Of a stretch of 64,000 nt of DNA, positions 26,717-36,949 are shown piece by piece. The translations under genes were made by a program, and so were the position numbers. This DNA comes from Pontixanthobacter rizhaonensis (GTDB taxonomy: Bacteria > Pseudomonadota > Alphaproteobacteria > Sphingomonadales > Sphingomonadaceae): NCBI RefSeq assembly GCF_012972675.1, contig NZ_JABCRE010000002.1, forward strand, positions 919,001 to 983,000, written 5' to 3'. A model generated the notes under the pieces. That model was not told the DNA's origin, made no database searches, and saw only the letters and a list, made by a program, of their open reading frames with translations. Within the stretch, counting starts at the first letter, position 1. Every line of letters begins with the position of its first letter.

Positions 26717-28468
26717 TTACACCAAGGCCTTTGCTTCATCGTCCATCGTGCCAGCAACTTGATCACCATATAACAGCATATCAGTATGCGCCGCACCGCT
26801 TGGGATCATCGGATAGCAATTGGCATCTTTCGACACTTGGCAATCGACGATTACCGGCCCGTCATGTGCCATCATCGCCTCGATACCTGCATCAAGCTCG
26901 CTTTCGTTGTGAATACGAATGCCCTTCCAGCCATAAGCCTCGGCCAGGGCAACAAAGTCCGGCAGGCTATCTGAATAGCTGTTGGAATACCGGCTTTCAT
27001 AAGTCAGTTCCTGCCATTGGCGAACCATGCCCATATATTCGTTGTTCAAAATGAACACTTTCACCGGCAAGCGGTACTGACTGGCGGTGCCCAGTTCCTG
27101 AATGTTCATTTGGATCGATGCTTCACCAGCAATGTCGATCACCAGATCATCCGGATTGCCAAGCTGTGCGCCAATGGCTGCAGGCAGCCCGTAGCCCATC
27201 GTGCCCAAGCCGCCGCTGGTCAGCCACTTGTTCGGATCGAAGAAATGGAAATATTGCGCGGCCCACATCTGATGTTGGCCGACCTCTGTCGTGATGATCG
27301 GATTGCGCTTTCGCGTTAACTCAAACAATCGCTCGACCGCTTTTTGCGGCATGATCTCGCTGTCGCTGTCAGGGTAGGCGAGGCTTTTACGCGCACGCCA
27401 GCCATCAATCCGTGCTTTCCATTCGGTTAGATCATTGGCCGGCTTACTGCCCCAGGCATCAATCAGCTGGCGCAGCACAGTACCGCAATCACCGATGATC
27501 GGCAGGTCAACCGGTACAGTTTTGTTGATAGAGGCCCGGTCAATATCGATGTGAATTTTCTTGGAATCTGGTGAGAACGCGTCAAGGCGGCCAGTGACCC
27601 GATCATCGAAACGTGCACCTACACAGATCATCAGATCACAGCGGTTCATCGCCATGTTGGCTTCGTACGTCCCGTGCATCCCCAGCATACCCAGCCAGTC
27701 ATCATGCTGGGCAGGGAAGGCGCCAAGCCCCATCAAAGTTGATGTAACAGGAGCGCCGGTTAAGCTTTGCAATTCCCGCAGCAGGGCTGTCGCTTCCGGA
27801 CCGGAATTAATCACACCGCCGCCCGTGTACAATATTGGCCGCTCTGCCTTTTCAAGCAGCGCGATCGCTTGCTGGATAGCGTCAGCTTTACCTTCCGTGC
27901 GCGGGCGGTACCGCTTGGTCGAGGGGAGTTCTTCGGGGGAATTATCCCATTCAGCCAACGCAATTTGCACGTCTTTGGGAATGTCGATCAGGACAGGGCC
28001 GGGCCGACCAGTTGTGGCAATCCGAAACGCCTCAGCGATGGTGGCTTGCAGCTCTGACGGGTCTTTGACAAGGTAGTTGTGCTTCGTACAATGCCGTGTG
28101 ATCCCGATCGTGTCGGCTTCTTGGAATGCGTCGGTACCGATGAGCGCCGTCGGAACTTGGCCCGTGATGACAACCAACGGAATGGAATCCAGATAAGCGT
28201 CTGCAATGCCGGTAACAGCATTGGTTGCACCGGGCCCAGATGTGACAAGCACTACGCCCGGCTTGCCAGTCGAGCGGGCATAACCTTCTGCGGCGTGGGC
28301 GGCACCCGCCTCGTGCCGAACAAGAATGTGGCGAATGCGCGGATTGTCGAACAGTTCGTCATAAATTGGCAGAACGGCACCGCCAGGATAGCCGAAGATA
28401 AATTCGACCTCCTGTTGAACCAAACTATCAACCAAAATGGATGCGCCGCTGCGCTCCTGCTGTGTCAC
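26717..28468 (-). CDS. ilvB: Acetolactate synthase large (catalytic) subunit
   Basis: This TPP- and FAD-dependent enzyme makes acetolactate and acetohydroxybutyrate. The 583 residues have the three TPP-enzyme domains: the N-terminal part with [14 protein letters not shown] and the cofactor Glu in [19 protein letters not shown], the central FAD domain, and the C-terminal TPP-binding motif starting [17 protein letters not shown] and ending in FILNN. The start is GTG at 28468 with AGGAA ahead. A 16-codon frame ending in a TGA that overlaps this GTG precedes it but is not rich in branched-chain codons. miaA ends about 100 bases upstream on the same strand. Confidence 0.96.
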   Translation of the reverse strand: MTQQERSGASILVDSLVQQEVEFIFGYPGGAVLPIYDELFDNPRIRHILVRHEAGAAHAAEGYARSTGKPGVVLVTSGPGATNAVTGIADAYLDSIPLVVITGQVPTALIGTDAFQEADTIGITRHCTKHNYLVKDPSELQATIAEAFRIATTGRPGPVLIDIPKDVQIALAEWDNSPEELPSTKRYRPRTEGKADAIQQAIALLEKAERPILYTGGGVINSGPEATALLRELQSLTGAPVTSTLMGLGAFPAQHDDWLGMLGMHGTYEANMAMNRCDLMICVGARFDDRVTGRLDAFSPDSKKIHIDIDRASINKTVPVDLPIIGDCGTVLRQLIDAWGSKPANDLTEWKARIDGWRARKSLAYPDSDSEIMPQKAVERLFELTRKRNPIITTEVGQHQMWAAQYFHFFDPNKWLTSGGLGTMGYGLPAAIGAQLGNPDDLVIDIAGEASIQMNIQELGTASQYRLPVKVFILNNEYMGMVRQWQELTYESRYSNSYSDSLPDFVALAEAYGWKGIRIHNESELDAGIEAMMAHDGPVIVDCQVSKDANCYPMIPSGAAHTDMLLYGDQVAGTMDDEAKALV

Positions 28469-28571
28469 TGTCGTTTCCTATTATCTGCCAATGAACCGGC
28501 TCTGCAAATCCGCATGGCGGAGTCTGCATAATGCCGGGTCGCTTTACGTAACAATTAACTCTCGTCAAGCA

Positions 28572-29528
28572 TTAGTTTTGAAATATTAATTCAAAATGAG
28601 CATTCAAATCAAAATTTTCAGGTTGTGCGCGATGCCACCAATCAGGTGGTTGATTGCGAAACCATGTGTATTGCCGCTTTGCATATTGCCTCGTCGACAT
28701 CTGTCCACGTGCAATCATTTCATCGCGCGATACTTCACCTTTCAACCAGCCTATGATCTCACGCACCCCGATCGCTCTCATGACAGGTAATTCAGGGTTG
28801 AGATTGCGGGCTGCAAGTGCCTCGGCTTCCTCCACAGCACCATTATCCAGCATCCACTCAAAACGTGCGTCACATCGATTATAAAGTGCCTCACGCTCTG
28901 GGACCAGCACAAGCGGATGGAGCTGGATCTTGTCTCCAATCCCTCCCTCGTGCTTTCCATGCCATTGCCACATTGGTTTTCCGGTGGATCGCATGACTTC
29001 CAGCGCGCGAGCTGTGCGGGTGGTATCTGCTGGCGCCAACCGGCCAGCGGCTTCCGGATCTTCGGTTTCCAAGGCTTGCCGGGCAGCGCTTTGTTCCATT
29101 GCGCGGATTTCTGCTCGGATATCTGGATCAATTGCGGGGATGGGGGAGATACCATCCAGCAATGTCCGCATATACAGGCCGGTGCCGCCAACAAGAATGG
29201 GCATGGTTCCAATCCGGTGCATATCGGCGATTGTTTGCTTCGCTGCATTTGCCCAATCGGCGGTTGAGCATGCGGCAGCGCCATCCCATTCACCGAACAG
29301 ATGATGCGGAATACTCTTCATTTCGGCCGGTGTGGGGCGTGCGCTTAGCGTTGAGAGATCACTATAAACCTGGGCGCTGTCGCAATTGATGATTGCCGCA
29401 TTGCGCCCTCGCTTTGCGAACGCCAAAGCCAACCGCACCGCAATATCGGTCTTGCCGCTGGCCGTTGGCCCTGCAATGAGCGCGAGCGGCGGCTTGCCAT
29501 TGGAATCAGGAGAACTGTTTGTGCTCAT
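28572..29528 (-). CDS. miaA: tRNA dimethylallyltransferase
   Basis: MiaA adds the dimethylallyl group to A37 of tRNAs that read codons starting with U. The 318-residue protein has the P-loop GPTASGKT (20-27), the INCDSAQVYSDL segment with the catalytic Asp, LVGGTGLYMRTLLDGI, and the C-terminal STRQYAKRQYTWFRNQ motif. The ATG at 29528 overlaps the 5' end of the divergent serB gene by eight bases, so the two start regions occupy the same DNA. Confidence 0.95.
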   Translation of the reverse strand: MSTNSSPDSNGKPPLALIAGPTASGKTDIAVRLALAFAKRGRNAAIINCDSAQVYSDLSTLSARPTPAEMKSIPHHLFGEWDGAAACSTADWANAAKQTIADMHRIGTMPILVGGTGLYMRTLLDGISPIPAIDPDIRAEIRAMEQSAARQALETEDPEAAGRLAPADTTRTARALEVMRSTGKPMWQWHGKHEGGIGDKIQLHPLVLVPEREALYNRCDARFEWMLDNGAVEEAEALAARNLNPELPVMRAIGVREIIGWLKGEVSRDEMIARGQMSTRQYAKRQYTWFRNQPPDWWHRAQPENFDLNAHFELIFQN

Positions 29529-30399
29529 CGCTCGGCTAATAGCAGACGTTGACGAAGTGAAAACGCGTTATCGTGCAGTATCGGAAGAGCTTGCTCTCGC
29601 CGGGATCAAGGCTGGGCGCTTAGGGTTCCTGGAGCTGGGCGAGAAGGTCGCGCAAATTTCGGCTGAAGGCGCCGACCGGGTTGCTTTTCGTGAGATCTTG
29701 GAGCGCCATTTTGCAGCGCCTGTCGGAATGATCGCGGATCATGAAATCGATCTGCCCAACCTGTTCATATCCGACATGGATTCCACCATGATTGAACAAG
29801 AATGTATCGACGAATTGGCCGATTTTGCTGGGTTGAAGGAGAAAGTCTCCGCCATCACCGAGCGCGCGATGCAAGGGGAACTGGACTTTGAAGATGCGCT
29901 GAAGGAGCGAGTCTCACTGCTCAAAGGATTGCCGGAAACGGCCATCAGTGAGTGTTTAGAACAGCGCATAAGCCCTATGCCAGGAGCCAGAATGTTGGTG
30001 CAGACTCTGAAGAGTAAAGGGTGCCAGACCGTGCTCGTTACAGGCGGCTTCCACCATTTTGCCGATCCCGTGGCTGAGCAGCTGGGCTTCGAACACGTGG
30101 TCGGTAATCGCTTGGCAGTGGCTGGCGGTAAATTGACGGGTGAAGTTGAAGGGCCGATTGTGGACAGCTCGACCAAATTGGCGGTTCTGCGCGAGGAGCA
30201 GGCGAAAATTTCCGATTGCACCGTTCTGGCCAGCGGAGATGGAGCCAATGACATTCCGATGCTTGAAGCAGCTAATTATGGCATAGCGTACAAAGCCAAA
30301 CCCAAAGCGAGAGCGGCTGCATCAGGCTGGATAGACGAGGGCAGCCTGACATCAGTTCTGGAGCTTTTGGGCATCCCGGAAAGCGATTGGGTCCAGTAA
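29521..30399 (+). CDS. serB: Phosphoserine phosphatase
   Basis: SerB dephosphorylates O-phosphoserine in the last step of serine synthesis. From the GTG at 29521, which has AGGAGA with good spacing, the 292-residue protein has a short N-terminal domain. The HAD catalytic motif ISDMDSTMIEQECIDELADFAG follows, with Asp85 and Asp87, then motif II LVTGGFHHFADPVAEQLGF and motif IV SGDGANDIPMLEAANYGIAYKAKP. Its ribosome-binding site lies inside the first codons of miaA on the other strand. Upstream in-frame ATGs fall within miaA and are unlikely starts. Confidence 0.93.
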   Translation: MLIARLIADVDEVKTRYRAVSEELALAGIKAGRLGFLELGEKVAQISAEGADRVAFREILERHFAAPVGMIADHEIDLPNLFISDMDSTMIEQECIDELADFAGLKEKVSAITERAMQGELDFEDALKERVSLLKGLPETAISECLEQRISPMPGARMLVQTLKSKGCQTVLVTGGFHHFADPVAEQLGFEHVVGNRLAVAGGKLTGEVEGPIVDSSTKLAVLREEQAKISDCTVLASGDGANDIPMLEAANYGIAYKAKPKARAAASGWIDEGSLTSVLELLGIPESDWVQ

Positions 30400-30423
30400 T
30401 TAGCCCAGTAATTAGCCAAGTAA

Positions 30424-31110
30424 TCAGAGCCAGCTAGATATTTGCGTAAGCGGTTTCTTTCGCAGGGCATGGGTCGGAACCGTCGCATCCTTCGCTGGAT
30501 GACCAACCACGATGATCATCACCGGCTTTTCCTCTGGTGGGCGGCCACAAATATCGCGAAGAAAACCCATCGGGGAAGGGGTGTGTGTTAAAGTCGCCAA
30601 CCCAGCTTCATGCAGCGTGGTGATCAGCATTCCGCACGCCAACCCAACGCTTTCATTGACATAATAATTTTGGGTTTTGCCGTCTTCTTCAATCCCGCCC
30701 TTACGTTGGGCGAACACCACGATCAGCCATGGTGCGGTTTCCAAGAATGGTTTTTGCTCGTCAGTTCCAAGAGGATCGAGAGCGCCAAGCCATTCGTCGC
30801 TGGCTTTGGCTTTGCCCGTGTCTGCTCCGTAGAATTCGCGCTCCTCGTCCTCAGCGGCAGTTCTGATGGATTTCTTGATGTCCGGCGAGGAGACCACAGC
30901 AAAGTGCCATGGCTGATGATTGGCACCGTTCGGCGCGCTGCCGCCTGCCAAAATAGCCGCTTCAATGATTTCCTTGGGGACAGCTGCGTCGGAGAAGTAC
31001 CGACATGACCGTCTGGAAGACAAGCTCTCCCGAAATGCCTGTGCGCGGCGAATTCGCTCTGCGTCATCGATTGTGGGAAGGCTGTACGGGACGGAGTCGT
31101 GCTGTTTCAT
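30424..31110 (-). CDS. Nitroreductase-family FMN protein
   Basis: The 228-residue protein belongs to the nitroreductase superfamily. It has the N-terminal FMN-phosphate contact FRESLSSRRSCRYFSDAAVPKEIIEAAI, then GGSAPNGANHQPWHFAVVSSPDIKK, and near the C-terminus the segment GLATLTHTPSPMGFLRDICGRP. The fold is closest to the BluB / iodotyrosine deiodinase branch, but the substrate is unknown. I start at ATG 31110; an upstream TTG would overlap the coq4 promoter region. It is divergent from coq4. Confidence 0.82.
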   Translation of the reverse strand: MKQHDSVPYSLPTIDDAERIRRAQAFRESLSSRRSCRYFSDAAVPKEIIEAAILAGGSAPNGANHQPWHFAVVSSPDIKKSIRTAAEDEEREFYGADTGKAKASDEWLGALDPLGTDEQKPFLETAPWLIVVFAQRKGGIEEDGKTQNYYVNESVGLACGMLITTLHEAGLATLTHTPSPMGFLRDICGRPPEEKPVMIIVVGHPAKDATVPTHALRKKPLTQISSWL

Positions 31111-31214
31111 GTTTGGGATATCGGGTATTTCACCGTGCGATGGAAGGCCCTTTACCAAACCTTATTGACATCAATGTAAGTAGTGTGCAGAAAGAGGTTC
31201 AAGGAGCAATGATA

Positions 31215-32021
31215 ATGTCTGCGATTGACCTGCCACTGAAACACCCAAAACGGGAACTTACTGGTTTCCAGCCGATCAAGGCGATCCAGCATTTCCGTCA
31301 ATTGGTGGCCGATAAAGAAGACACCGAGCAGGTTTTTCACATTATCGAGGCGTTTAAGGGTCGTAAAAGCGCCAAACAGGCGGCGGATTTTGTACAATCG
31401 TCGGAAGGCCGTGCATTGCTGGTGGCTGATCGTGATTTGCCATCCATGCTCGACAATCATGACAATTGGGCAGGGGCCGCTGATGACAGTCTGGCTCAGC
31501 ACTATGTTCGGTTCATGCGGCGCGAGGGGCTAACGGCAGCGGGTCTGGTCGAAGAGTCCTATAAATGGCAATCCAAGGAAGAGCGCCTAAACGACCTGTA
31601 TGAATGGTATTTTGATCGGCTGCGCGACACGCATGATCTGTTCCATGTCCTTTCAGGATATGGCCGGGATGCGCTTGGCGAATTGTGCCTGTTAGGGTTC
31701 AGTTACGCCCAAAACCATAATCGCGGGGTCCAATTCATCGCTTATGCCGGTGCCCGTCAACTTAAGAAGGATTCGCGAACTTCCGCACCAGTGTTTGCCG
31801 CTGTCCGCGAAGGCCAACGTCTTGGTGCTGCTGCCGCGAAATTGGCGCATCAGGATGTTGAAAAACTCATGCAATTACCGCTGGAGGAGGCACGCGAGAT
31901 GCTGGGCATTGGCAAGCCCGAGCTATATCGGGAATGCTTGCGCACTTTCGAAGCGGAAGGGCTATCAGTGCAAGACCCCGGTAACATTCCACTGGAACAG
32001 CCGGAATGTTGCGCTGCCTGA
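31215..32021 (+). CDS. coq4: COQ4-family ubiquinone biosynthesis protein
   Basis: The 268-residue protein matches COQ4, which acts in the ring-modifying stage of ubiquinone synthesis. The diagnostic metal motif HDxxHx11E is intact: His140, Asp141, His144 and Glu156 in DTHDLFHVLSGYGRDALGE. Alphaproteobacterial COQ4 proteins carry out or support the C1 decarboxylation-hydroxylation step; I infer the same here. The ATG at 31215 follows AAGGAG with eight bases of spacing; the ATG at 31209 is too close. The C-terminal quarter is soluble and charged. The gene is convergent with purL. Confidence 0.88.
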   Translation: MSAIDLPLKHPKRELTGFQPIKAIQHFRQLVADKEDTEQVFHIIEAFKGRKSAKQAADFVQSSEGRALLVADRDLPSMLDNHDNWAGAADDSLAQHYVRFMRREGLTAAGLVEESYKWQSKEERLNDLYEWYFDRLRDTHDLFHVLSGYGRDALGELCLLGFSYAQNHNRGVQFIAYAGARQLKKDSRTSAPVFAAVREGQRLGAAAAKLAHQDVEKLMQLPLEEAREMLGIGKPELYRECLRTFEAEGLSVQDPGNIPLEQPECCAA

Positions 32022-32085
32022 CGTAGCTCCGTCCTGATCATCAATCTCGCGCTGAGCCGCTCTGCCTACAAGCGGCGACGACTTA

Positions 32086-34416
32086 TTAGTCTTCCATCCA
32101 ATCTTTGAAGAAGCTTTCATTGGCTTTGCTCAGTTCCTGCACGGGAATATCCAGTACGACGGCATCTTCATCGTCTTTCCACGTGAACCTGTCGCCGCCA
32201 GTGAAGCCTATCCAGTCAGCACTGATTCCTGCTTCGCTGCATTCCGCCTGGAATGCTTCCCATTCGTCACGCTCTGTAATCGGCAGGCAGATGATGTAGC
32301 GGCTTTGATCTTCGCCGAACATATCCAGAATACTATCGCCAAGCGTGTGGACATTGGCACCAATCCCGCCCGCCATCGCCATTTCGGCAATCGCAACTGC
32401 GGCTCCGCCATCGGATATGTCATGCACAGTATTGCACCGATAAGATGTTATGAGATCGCGCACGAACTCACCAACTTTGCGTTCCGTCGCAAGATCAACC
32501 GGTGGAGGCGCGCCATCTTCAAGCCCGCGTATTTCCCGAAGCCAAGTTGACTGGCCGAGATGCGATCCGATTGCCCCGATGCTACCTTCCGCGCGCATTG
32601 CTGCGAGATCCGGCTCTCCGGCCTTGGCATTCCAGAGCGCGTCGCCATTATCGGTAAAGCCACCAAGGACGATGATAGCTTGCCCTTCGTCTTTAAAGGC
32701 GATGGTTGCCATCACATCGTGATCATCCATCAAGCCAACCCCGCCAATTGCAGGGGTGGGAAAGATTGCGCTGCCACCGCCAGTGGCCTTGCTCTCATTA
32801 TATAGAGACACGTTGCCGCTCACGATTGGGAAATCGAGCGAACGACAGGCCTCACCCATGCCATCAAGGCAGCCAACAAATTGGGCCATAATTTCCGGCC
32901 GCTGGGGATTGCCAAAGTTCAGGCAGTTTGTGACCGATAGAGGCGTTGCACCAACCGCGCAGAGATTGCGGTATGCCTCAGCAACAGCGTGCTTGCCGCC
33001 TTCATAAGGGTCAGCGTAACAATAGCGCGGATTGCAATCGGTGCTTATCGCCAGCGCTTTTTCAGTACCATGAACCCGCACAACAGAGGCATCACCGCCT
33101 GATTTTTGGAGCGTGTCTGCGCCAACTTGGCTGTCATACTGTTCCCAGATCCAACGGCGAGAAGCGAGGGCTGGTGTGCCCAGCAAATGCAGCAATTCGG
33201 CCCCCAAATCTTGGCTCGCCTCAACTTTGTCGACAGATGATATGCCAGCCCACGCCTTATATTCGTCTTTGGAAATATAGGGGCGTTCATATTCAGGGGC
33301 ATCTGACGCAAGCGGACCAAGCGGGATGTCGCAAACCACGTCGCCATCAAATTCCAGCACCATGTGACGGGTATCGGTGACTTCACCAATGACGGCGAAA
33401 TCCAATTCCCACTTCTTGAAAATCTCTGCGGCCATTGCCTCCTTACCAGGCTTCAAGACCATCAGCATCCGCTCTTGGCTTTCGCTCAGCATCATTTCGT
33501 AAGGGGTCATACCCTCTTCACGGCAGGGGACTTTGTTCATGTCGAGCCGGATGCCGGTTTTGCCATTCGTAGCCATTTCGACACTTGAGGATGTCAGGCC
33601 AGCTGCACCCATGTCTTGGATGGCAACAATCGCATCGGTCGCCATCAGCTCCAGGCAGGCCTCGATCAGCAGTTTTTCAACGAAGGGATCGCCGACTTGA
33701 ACTGTTGGGCGTTTTTCCTCGATATCATCACCGAAATCAGCGCTGGCCATGGTTGCGCCATGGATACCGTCACGCCCGGTTTTCGAACCGACATAGACGA
33801 TAGGGTTGCCGATGCCAGTTGCCGCACTGTAGAAAATCTTATCCTGTTCAGCGACACCAACGGTCATCGCATTCACGAGGATATTGCCATCATAGGCTGG
33901 GTGGAAATTGGTTTCGCCGCCGACTGTGGGGACGCCTACGCAGTTTCCATATCCGCCAATGCCCGCAACGACCCCTTTGACGAGATGCTTCATCTTGGGG
34001 TGTTCTGGTGAGCCGAACCGTAGCGCGTTCATATTGGCTACCGGGCGCGCACCCATGGTGAACACATCGCGCAGAATTCCGCCAACCCCTGTCGCAGCAC
34101 CTTGATAAGGCTCGATATAGGACGGATGGTTGTGACTCTCCATTTTGAAAATGGCAGCTTGGCCATCACCAATATCGATAACACCGGCATTCTCGCCCGG
34201 GCCGCAAATTACCCAAGGTGCCTCGGTCGGCAGCTTCTTGAGATGAAAGCGAGAAGATTTGTAGGAGCAATGCTCTGACCACATGACAGAGAAGATACCC
34301 AGCTCGACCATGTTTGGTTCGCGGCCAAGCGATTTGAGCACCTGCTCATATTCTTCAGGGCTGAAGCCGTGGGATTCGACGACTTCGGGAGTGATTTGCT
34401 CAGATGATTCAGCCAT
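32086..34416 (-). CDS. purL: Phosphoribosylformylglycinamidine synthase subunit II
   Basis: PurL makes FGAM from FGAR, ATP and ammonia in purine synthesis. The 776-residue protein is the short form that works with separate PurS and PurQ, neither of which is in this window. Conserved parts include [19 protein letters not shown], the substrate-binding [39 protein letters not shown], and two repeated AIR-synthetase-type halves. The ATG at 34416 is preceded by a membrane-protein gene ten bases upstream on the same strand. Confidence 0.96.
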   Translation of the reverse strand: MAESSEQITPEVVESHGFSPEEYEQVLKSLGREPNMVELGIFSVMWSEHCSYKSSRFHLKKLPTEAPWVICGPGENAGVIDIGDGQAAIFKMESHNHPSYIEPYQGAATGVGGILRDVFTMGARPVANMNALRFGSPEHPKMKHLVKGVVAGIGGYGNCVGVPTVGGETNFHPAYDGNILVNAMTVGVAEQDKIFYSAATGIGNPIVYVGSKTGRDGIHGATMASADFGDDIEEKRPTVQVGDPFVEKLLIEACLELMATDAIVAIQDMGAAGLTSSSVEMATNGKTGIRLDMNKVPCREEGMTPYEMMLSESQERMLMVLKPGKEAMAAEIFKKWELDFAVIGEVTDTRHMVLEFDGDVVCDIPLGPLASDAPEYERPYISKDEYKAWAGISSVDKVEASQDLGAELLHLLGTPALASRRWIWEQYDSQVGADTLQKSGGDASVVRVHGTEKALAISTDCNPRYCYADPYEGGKHAVAEAYRNLCAVGATPLSVTNCLNFGNPQRPEIMAQFVGCLDGMGEACRSLDFPIVSGNVSLYNESKATGGGSAIFPTPAIGGVGLMDDHDVMATIAFKDEGQAIIVLGGFTDNGDALWNAKAGEPDLAAMRAEGSIGAIGSHLGQSTWLREIRGLEDGAPPPVDLATERKVGEFVRDLITSYRCNTVHDISDGGAAVAIAEMAMAGGIGANVHTLGDSILDMFGEDQSRYIICLPITERDEWEAFQAECSEAGISADWIGFTGGDRFTWKDDEDAVVLDIPVQELSKANESFFKDWMED

Positions 34417-34425
34417 GGAGAGCGT

Positions 34426-35106
34426 TTAGCGCCGAGGTCCGCCGCCTGCTAGCCCCCGATCATCTATGTGACGCCTACTTGTCCCCACCCAAGATGCAAT
34501 CCACGCCGCAATTCCGAACGAAGCGAGTGCTGTGAGGTATAGGGCAAGGCCAGCTTCGGTTGGTTCCGGGCCAAACCAGTTGATAGCTTGAACCAGCAGC
34601 AGGAAGCCCAACAGGATCCAAGGCGGCAATAGTGGCCCCTTGGATTTGCTCACATACCACAGGAAAGCGGCCAAGGTTATCCCCAATTCTAAGCTAATGG
34701 CGATCGCTGGATGGTTCCAAAGTCCCATTCCATAACGGGTTTCACCGCCAGCCATCGTCAAATCTGGGCGGTGAACCAGCAAATCTACAAACCAATGGGA
34801 CAGAACGACGGCCCCGCCGATCAGCGCGGTGACCAGTTCACGTTTCAGGAGCAGCAACACGGCAACAAACCCCAACGCCCAAACAGCGCTGCCCAGCAGA
34901 CTGTGGGTATAAGGCATATGATATAGATCGAGGGGGTTCATGGCAGTTGCTCCGGGCTCGATCCGCATACGCTCCAGGCCTACTGTAGCGAATAGAAAGA
35001 ATCCCCAATCGACCAATTGTGCAGCGATGAACAATGTCCCCAATTTTGGTGACCGCTTAGAAACCGCAGCCGCGGCGAAAGCCGGTGCCCAATGGCCGAT
35101 GAACAT
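34426..35106 (-). CDS. Multi-pass membrane protein, YdjM/DUF457-like
   Basis: The 226-residue protein has about six membrane helices. Its histidines and aspartates fall at helix ends: MFIGHWAPAFAAAA at the start, YHMPYTHSLLGSAVWALGF, and VLSHWFVDLLVHRPDLTMAGG. This spacing resembles the YdjM / DUF457 membrane proteins, sometimes called metal-dependent hydrolases, though activity is unproven. The ATG at 35106 follows AGGGG with good spacing, and an upstream start would add 18 non-hydrophobic residues. It immediately precedes purL, so they may share a transcript. It is divergent from xseB. Confidence 0.65.
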   Translation of the reverse strand: MFIGHWAPAFAAAAVSKRSPKLGTLFIAAQLVDWGFFLFATVGLERMRIEPGATAMNPLDLYHMPYTHSLLGSAVWALGFVAVLLLLKRELVTALIGGAVVLSHWFVDLLVHRPDLTMAGGETRYGMGLWNHPAIAISLELGITLAAFLWYVSKSKGPLLPPWILLGFLLLVQAINWFGPEPTEAGLALYLTALASFGIAAWIASWVGTSRRHIDDRGLAGGGPRR

Positions 35107-35185
35107 TCGATATACCCCTGCTTTTTTGCCCCTGTGGCCGAGTATCCTTGACCCAGCCATCCGTGAGCGTCATTGCATCATCATT

Positions 35186-35437
35186 ATGGCAGACGCAAAC
35201 CCCAACATCGCTGAAATGACGTTTGAAGACGCTCTGCGCGCCTTGGAGGATGTTGTTCGGCGGCTCGAAAGCGGCGAGGTGCCGCTCGATGATTCGATCA
35301 ATCTGTACGAGCAAGGCGAAAAGCTTCGCCAGCATTGTCAGGCCCGATTGGATGCCGCCCAAGCCAAGATAGAAAAGATCGTGCAAGCCCCGGACGGACG
35401 CGCAGTAGGCACTGCGCCATTCGATACGGATGCCTGA
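35186..35437 (+). CDS. xseB: Exodeoxyribonuclease VII small subunit
   Basis: The 83-residue helical protein matches XseB, which assembles with XseA to make the single-strand-specific exonuclease VII. The signature is FEDALRALEDVVRRLESGEVPLDDSINLYEQGEKLRQHCQ, nearly the whole domain. The ATG at 35186 has no strong ribosome-binding site. xseA is not in the window. The next gene, ispA, follows within a few bases, the pairing common in bacteria. Confidence 0.93.
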   Translation: MADANPNIAEMTFEDALRALEDVVRRLESGEVPLDDSINLYEQGEKLRQHCQARLDAAQAKIEKIVQAPDGRAVGTAPFDTDA

Positions 35438-35438
35438 T

Positions 35439-36347
35439 ATGAGCGTGGTTGCGAGTACTGATAGCCGCTTGGCTAGTGGACTTGCCGCAATCCAGTCAGA
35501 GGTGGATGCGGCATTTGATGCGTTGCTTCCTGTACCGGACGACACAAGAGGCAGACTTGTTGAAGCCATGCGTTACGCCGCAATTGGCGGGGGAAAGCGG
35601 GTTCGGCCATTATTGCTGTCTGCCACAGCTGATCTTTTCGGCGTAGATCGGACCGCTGCTGTTCAGGCCGGATGCGCAATCGAGGCGATACATGTCTATT
35701 CGCTGATCCATGATGATTTGCCGTGCATGGACGATGATGATTTGCGCCATGGCAAGCCAACTTTGCACAAGCATTTTGACGAGGCGACTGCTGTGTTGGC
35801 AGGCGACTCGCTTCATGCGCTGGCGTTTGAGATTCTGTCTGACGAAGCGATTTACGGCGATCCATTTGTTCGCGCGGAACTGGTTGCGACGCTTGCCAAT
35901 GCGAGCGGAATGAACGGTATGGCTGGCGGCCAGATGATGGATATGGAGGCAGACCATGCAGCGTATGATCTGCACGCTATCACCCGGCTTCAACAGCTCA
36001 AGACCGGCGCGTTATTGGCTGCATCTGTAGAGATGGGCGCAATTTTGGGTAAGGTTCCGATAGAGGGCCGGGCCAATCTGCGTGCCTATGCCCGGGATAT
36101 CGGCCTGGCATTTCAAATTGCTGATGACTTGCTGGATCATGAAGGTGACGAGACCAAGGCGGGTAAAGCTTTGCGAAAAGATGATGAGCAAGGCAAACAG
36201 ACTTTTGTGACTTTGATGGGACCAGACGGGGCCAGAGACCAAGCAAAAGCGTTGGTCGAACAAGCGACCGCCCGCTTGTCTTCATTTGGGGATGATGCCG
36301 CGCTGTTATGTGATCTTGCGCGCTATATTGTGGAGAGGGATAGATGA
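35439..36347 (+). CDS. ispA: Farnesyl diphosphate synthase (short-chain polyprenyl synthase)
   Basis: The 302-residue all-helical enzyme condenses isopentenyl diphosphate with allylic diphosphates, feeding ubiquinone and cell-wall lipid synthesis. The first aspartate-rich motif is in HDDLPCMDDDDLRHGKPT with the upstream GGGKRVRP, and the second is IADDLLD. The aromatic pair just before the first motif (VYSLIHDD) fits a C15 product. I chose the ATG at 35439, with GGA eight bases ahead; an ATG three codons earlier overlaps the xseB stop. Its TGA overlaps the coaD ATG in an ATGA. Confidence 0.93.
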   Translation: MSVVASTDSRLASGLAAIQSEVDAAFDALLPVPDDTRGRLVEAMRYAAIGGGKRVRPLLLSATADLFGVDRTAAVQAGCAIEAIHVYSLIHDDLPCMDDDDLRHGKPTLHKHFDEATAVLAGDSLHALAFEILSDEAIYGDPFVRAELVATLANASGMNGMAGGQMMDMEADHAAYDLHAITRLQQLKTGALLAASVEMGAILGKVPIEGRANLRAYARDIGLAFQIADDLLDHEGDETKAGKALRKDDEQGKQTFVTLMGPDGARDQAKALVEQATARLSSFGDDAALLCDLARYIVERDR

Positions 36348-36856
36348 ACGAGCGTATTGGTGTGTATCCGGGCACATTCGATCCCATCACTCTAGGCCAC
36401 GCGGATATCATCCGCCGCGGATCCAAACTGGTTGATCGGTTGATCATCGGGGTCACGACCAACCCGTCCAAGAACCCGATGTTTTCAACCGAAGAACGCC
36501 TGGCGATGGTTAAACGCGAGGTCGCCAACTTAGGGTTGGATAACGTTGAGATTGTCGGCTTTAATGCCTTGCTGATGAAGTTCGCCAAGGCACAAGGGGC
36601 CAGCGTTATTGTGCGTGGTTTGCGAGCGGTTGCTGATTTTGAATATGAATACCAAATGGCCGGTATGAACCAGCAGATCGATGCGAACATTGAGACCGTA
36701 TTTTTGATGGCCGATGTCTCATTGCAGCCGATAGCTTCGAAGCTGGTCAAAGAAATCGCGCTGTTTGGCGGTGATGTTACGCCGTTTGTGAGCGCGGATG
36801 TGCGCGATGATGTGGTGGCCCGCGTCGAGAAAGTCGGCCGGATGGGTGATTACTAA
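36344..36856 (+). CDS. coaD: Phosphopantetheine adenylyltransferase
   Basis: CoaD adenylates 4'-phosphopantetheine, the penultimate step of CoA synthesis. The 170-residue protein has the nucleotidyltransferase motif YPGTFDPITLGHADIIRRG, the NPSKNPMFSTEERLAMV loop, VRGLRAVADFEYEYQMAGMN, and a C-terminal GGDVTPFVSADVRDDV motif. The ATG overlaps the ispA stop by four bases. panB, at the other end of this pathway, is also in the window. Confidence 0.97.
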   Translation: MNERIGVYPGTFDPITLGHADIIRRGSKLVDRLIIGVTTNPSKNPMFSTEERLAMVKREVANLGLDNVEIVGFNALLMKFAKAQGASVIVRGLRAVADFEYEYQMAGMNQQIDANIETVFLMADVSLQPIASKLVKEIALFGGDVTPFVSADVRDDVVARVEKVGRMGDY

Positions 36857-36949
36857 CCCACGCCGTCTGGATCATTCATTGAAGTGACAGCAGCGGGCGG
36901 CTAAGCCATTCGTCACAATTTCCATATACGTTTGTTTGACAGGATCTTT

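Noticed and set aside
28466-28516. Sixteen-codon frame ([16 protein letters not shown]) whose TGA overlaps the ilvB GTG, as a branched-chain leader peptide
   Set aside because: It has one isoleucine and one leucine codon only, and no hairpins follow; chance overlap is more likely, though coupling cannot be excluded.
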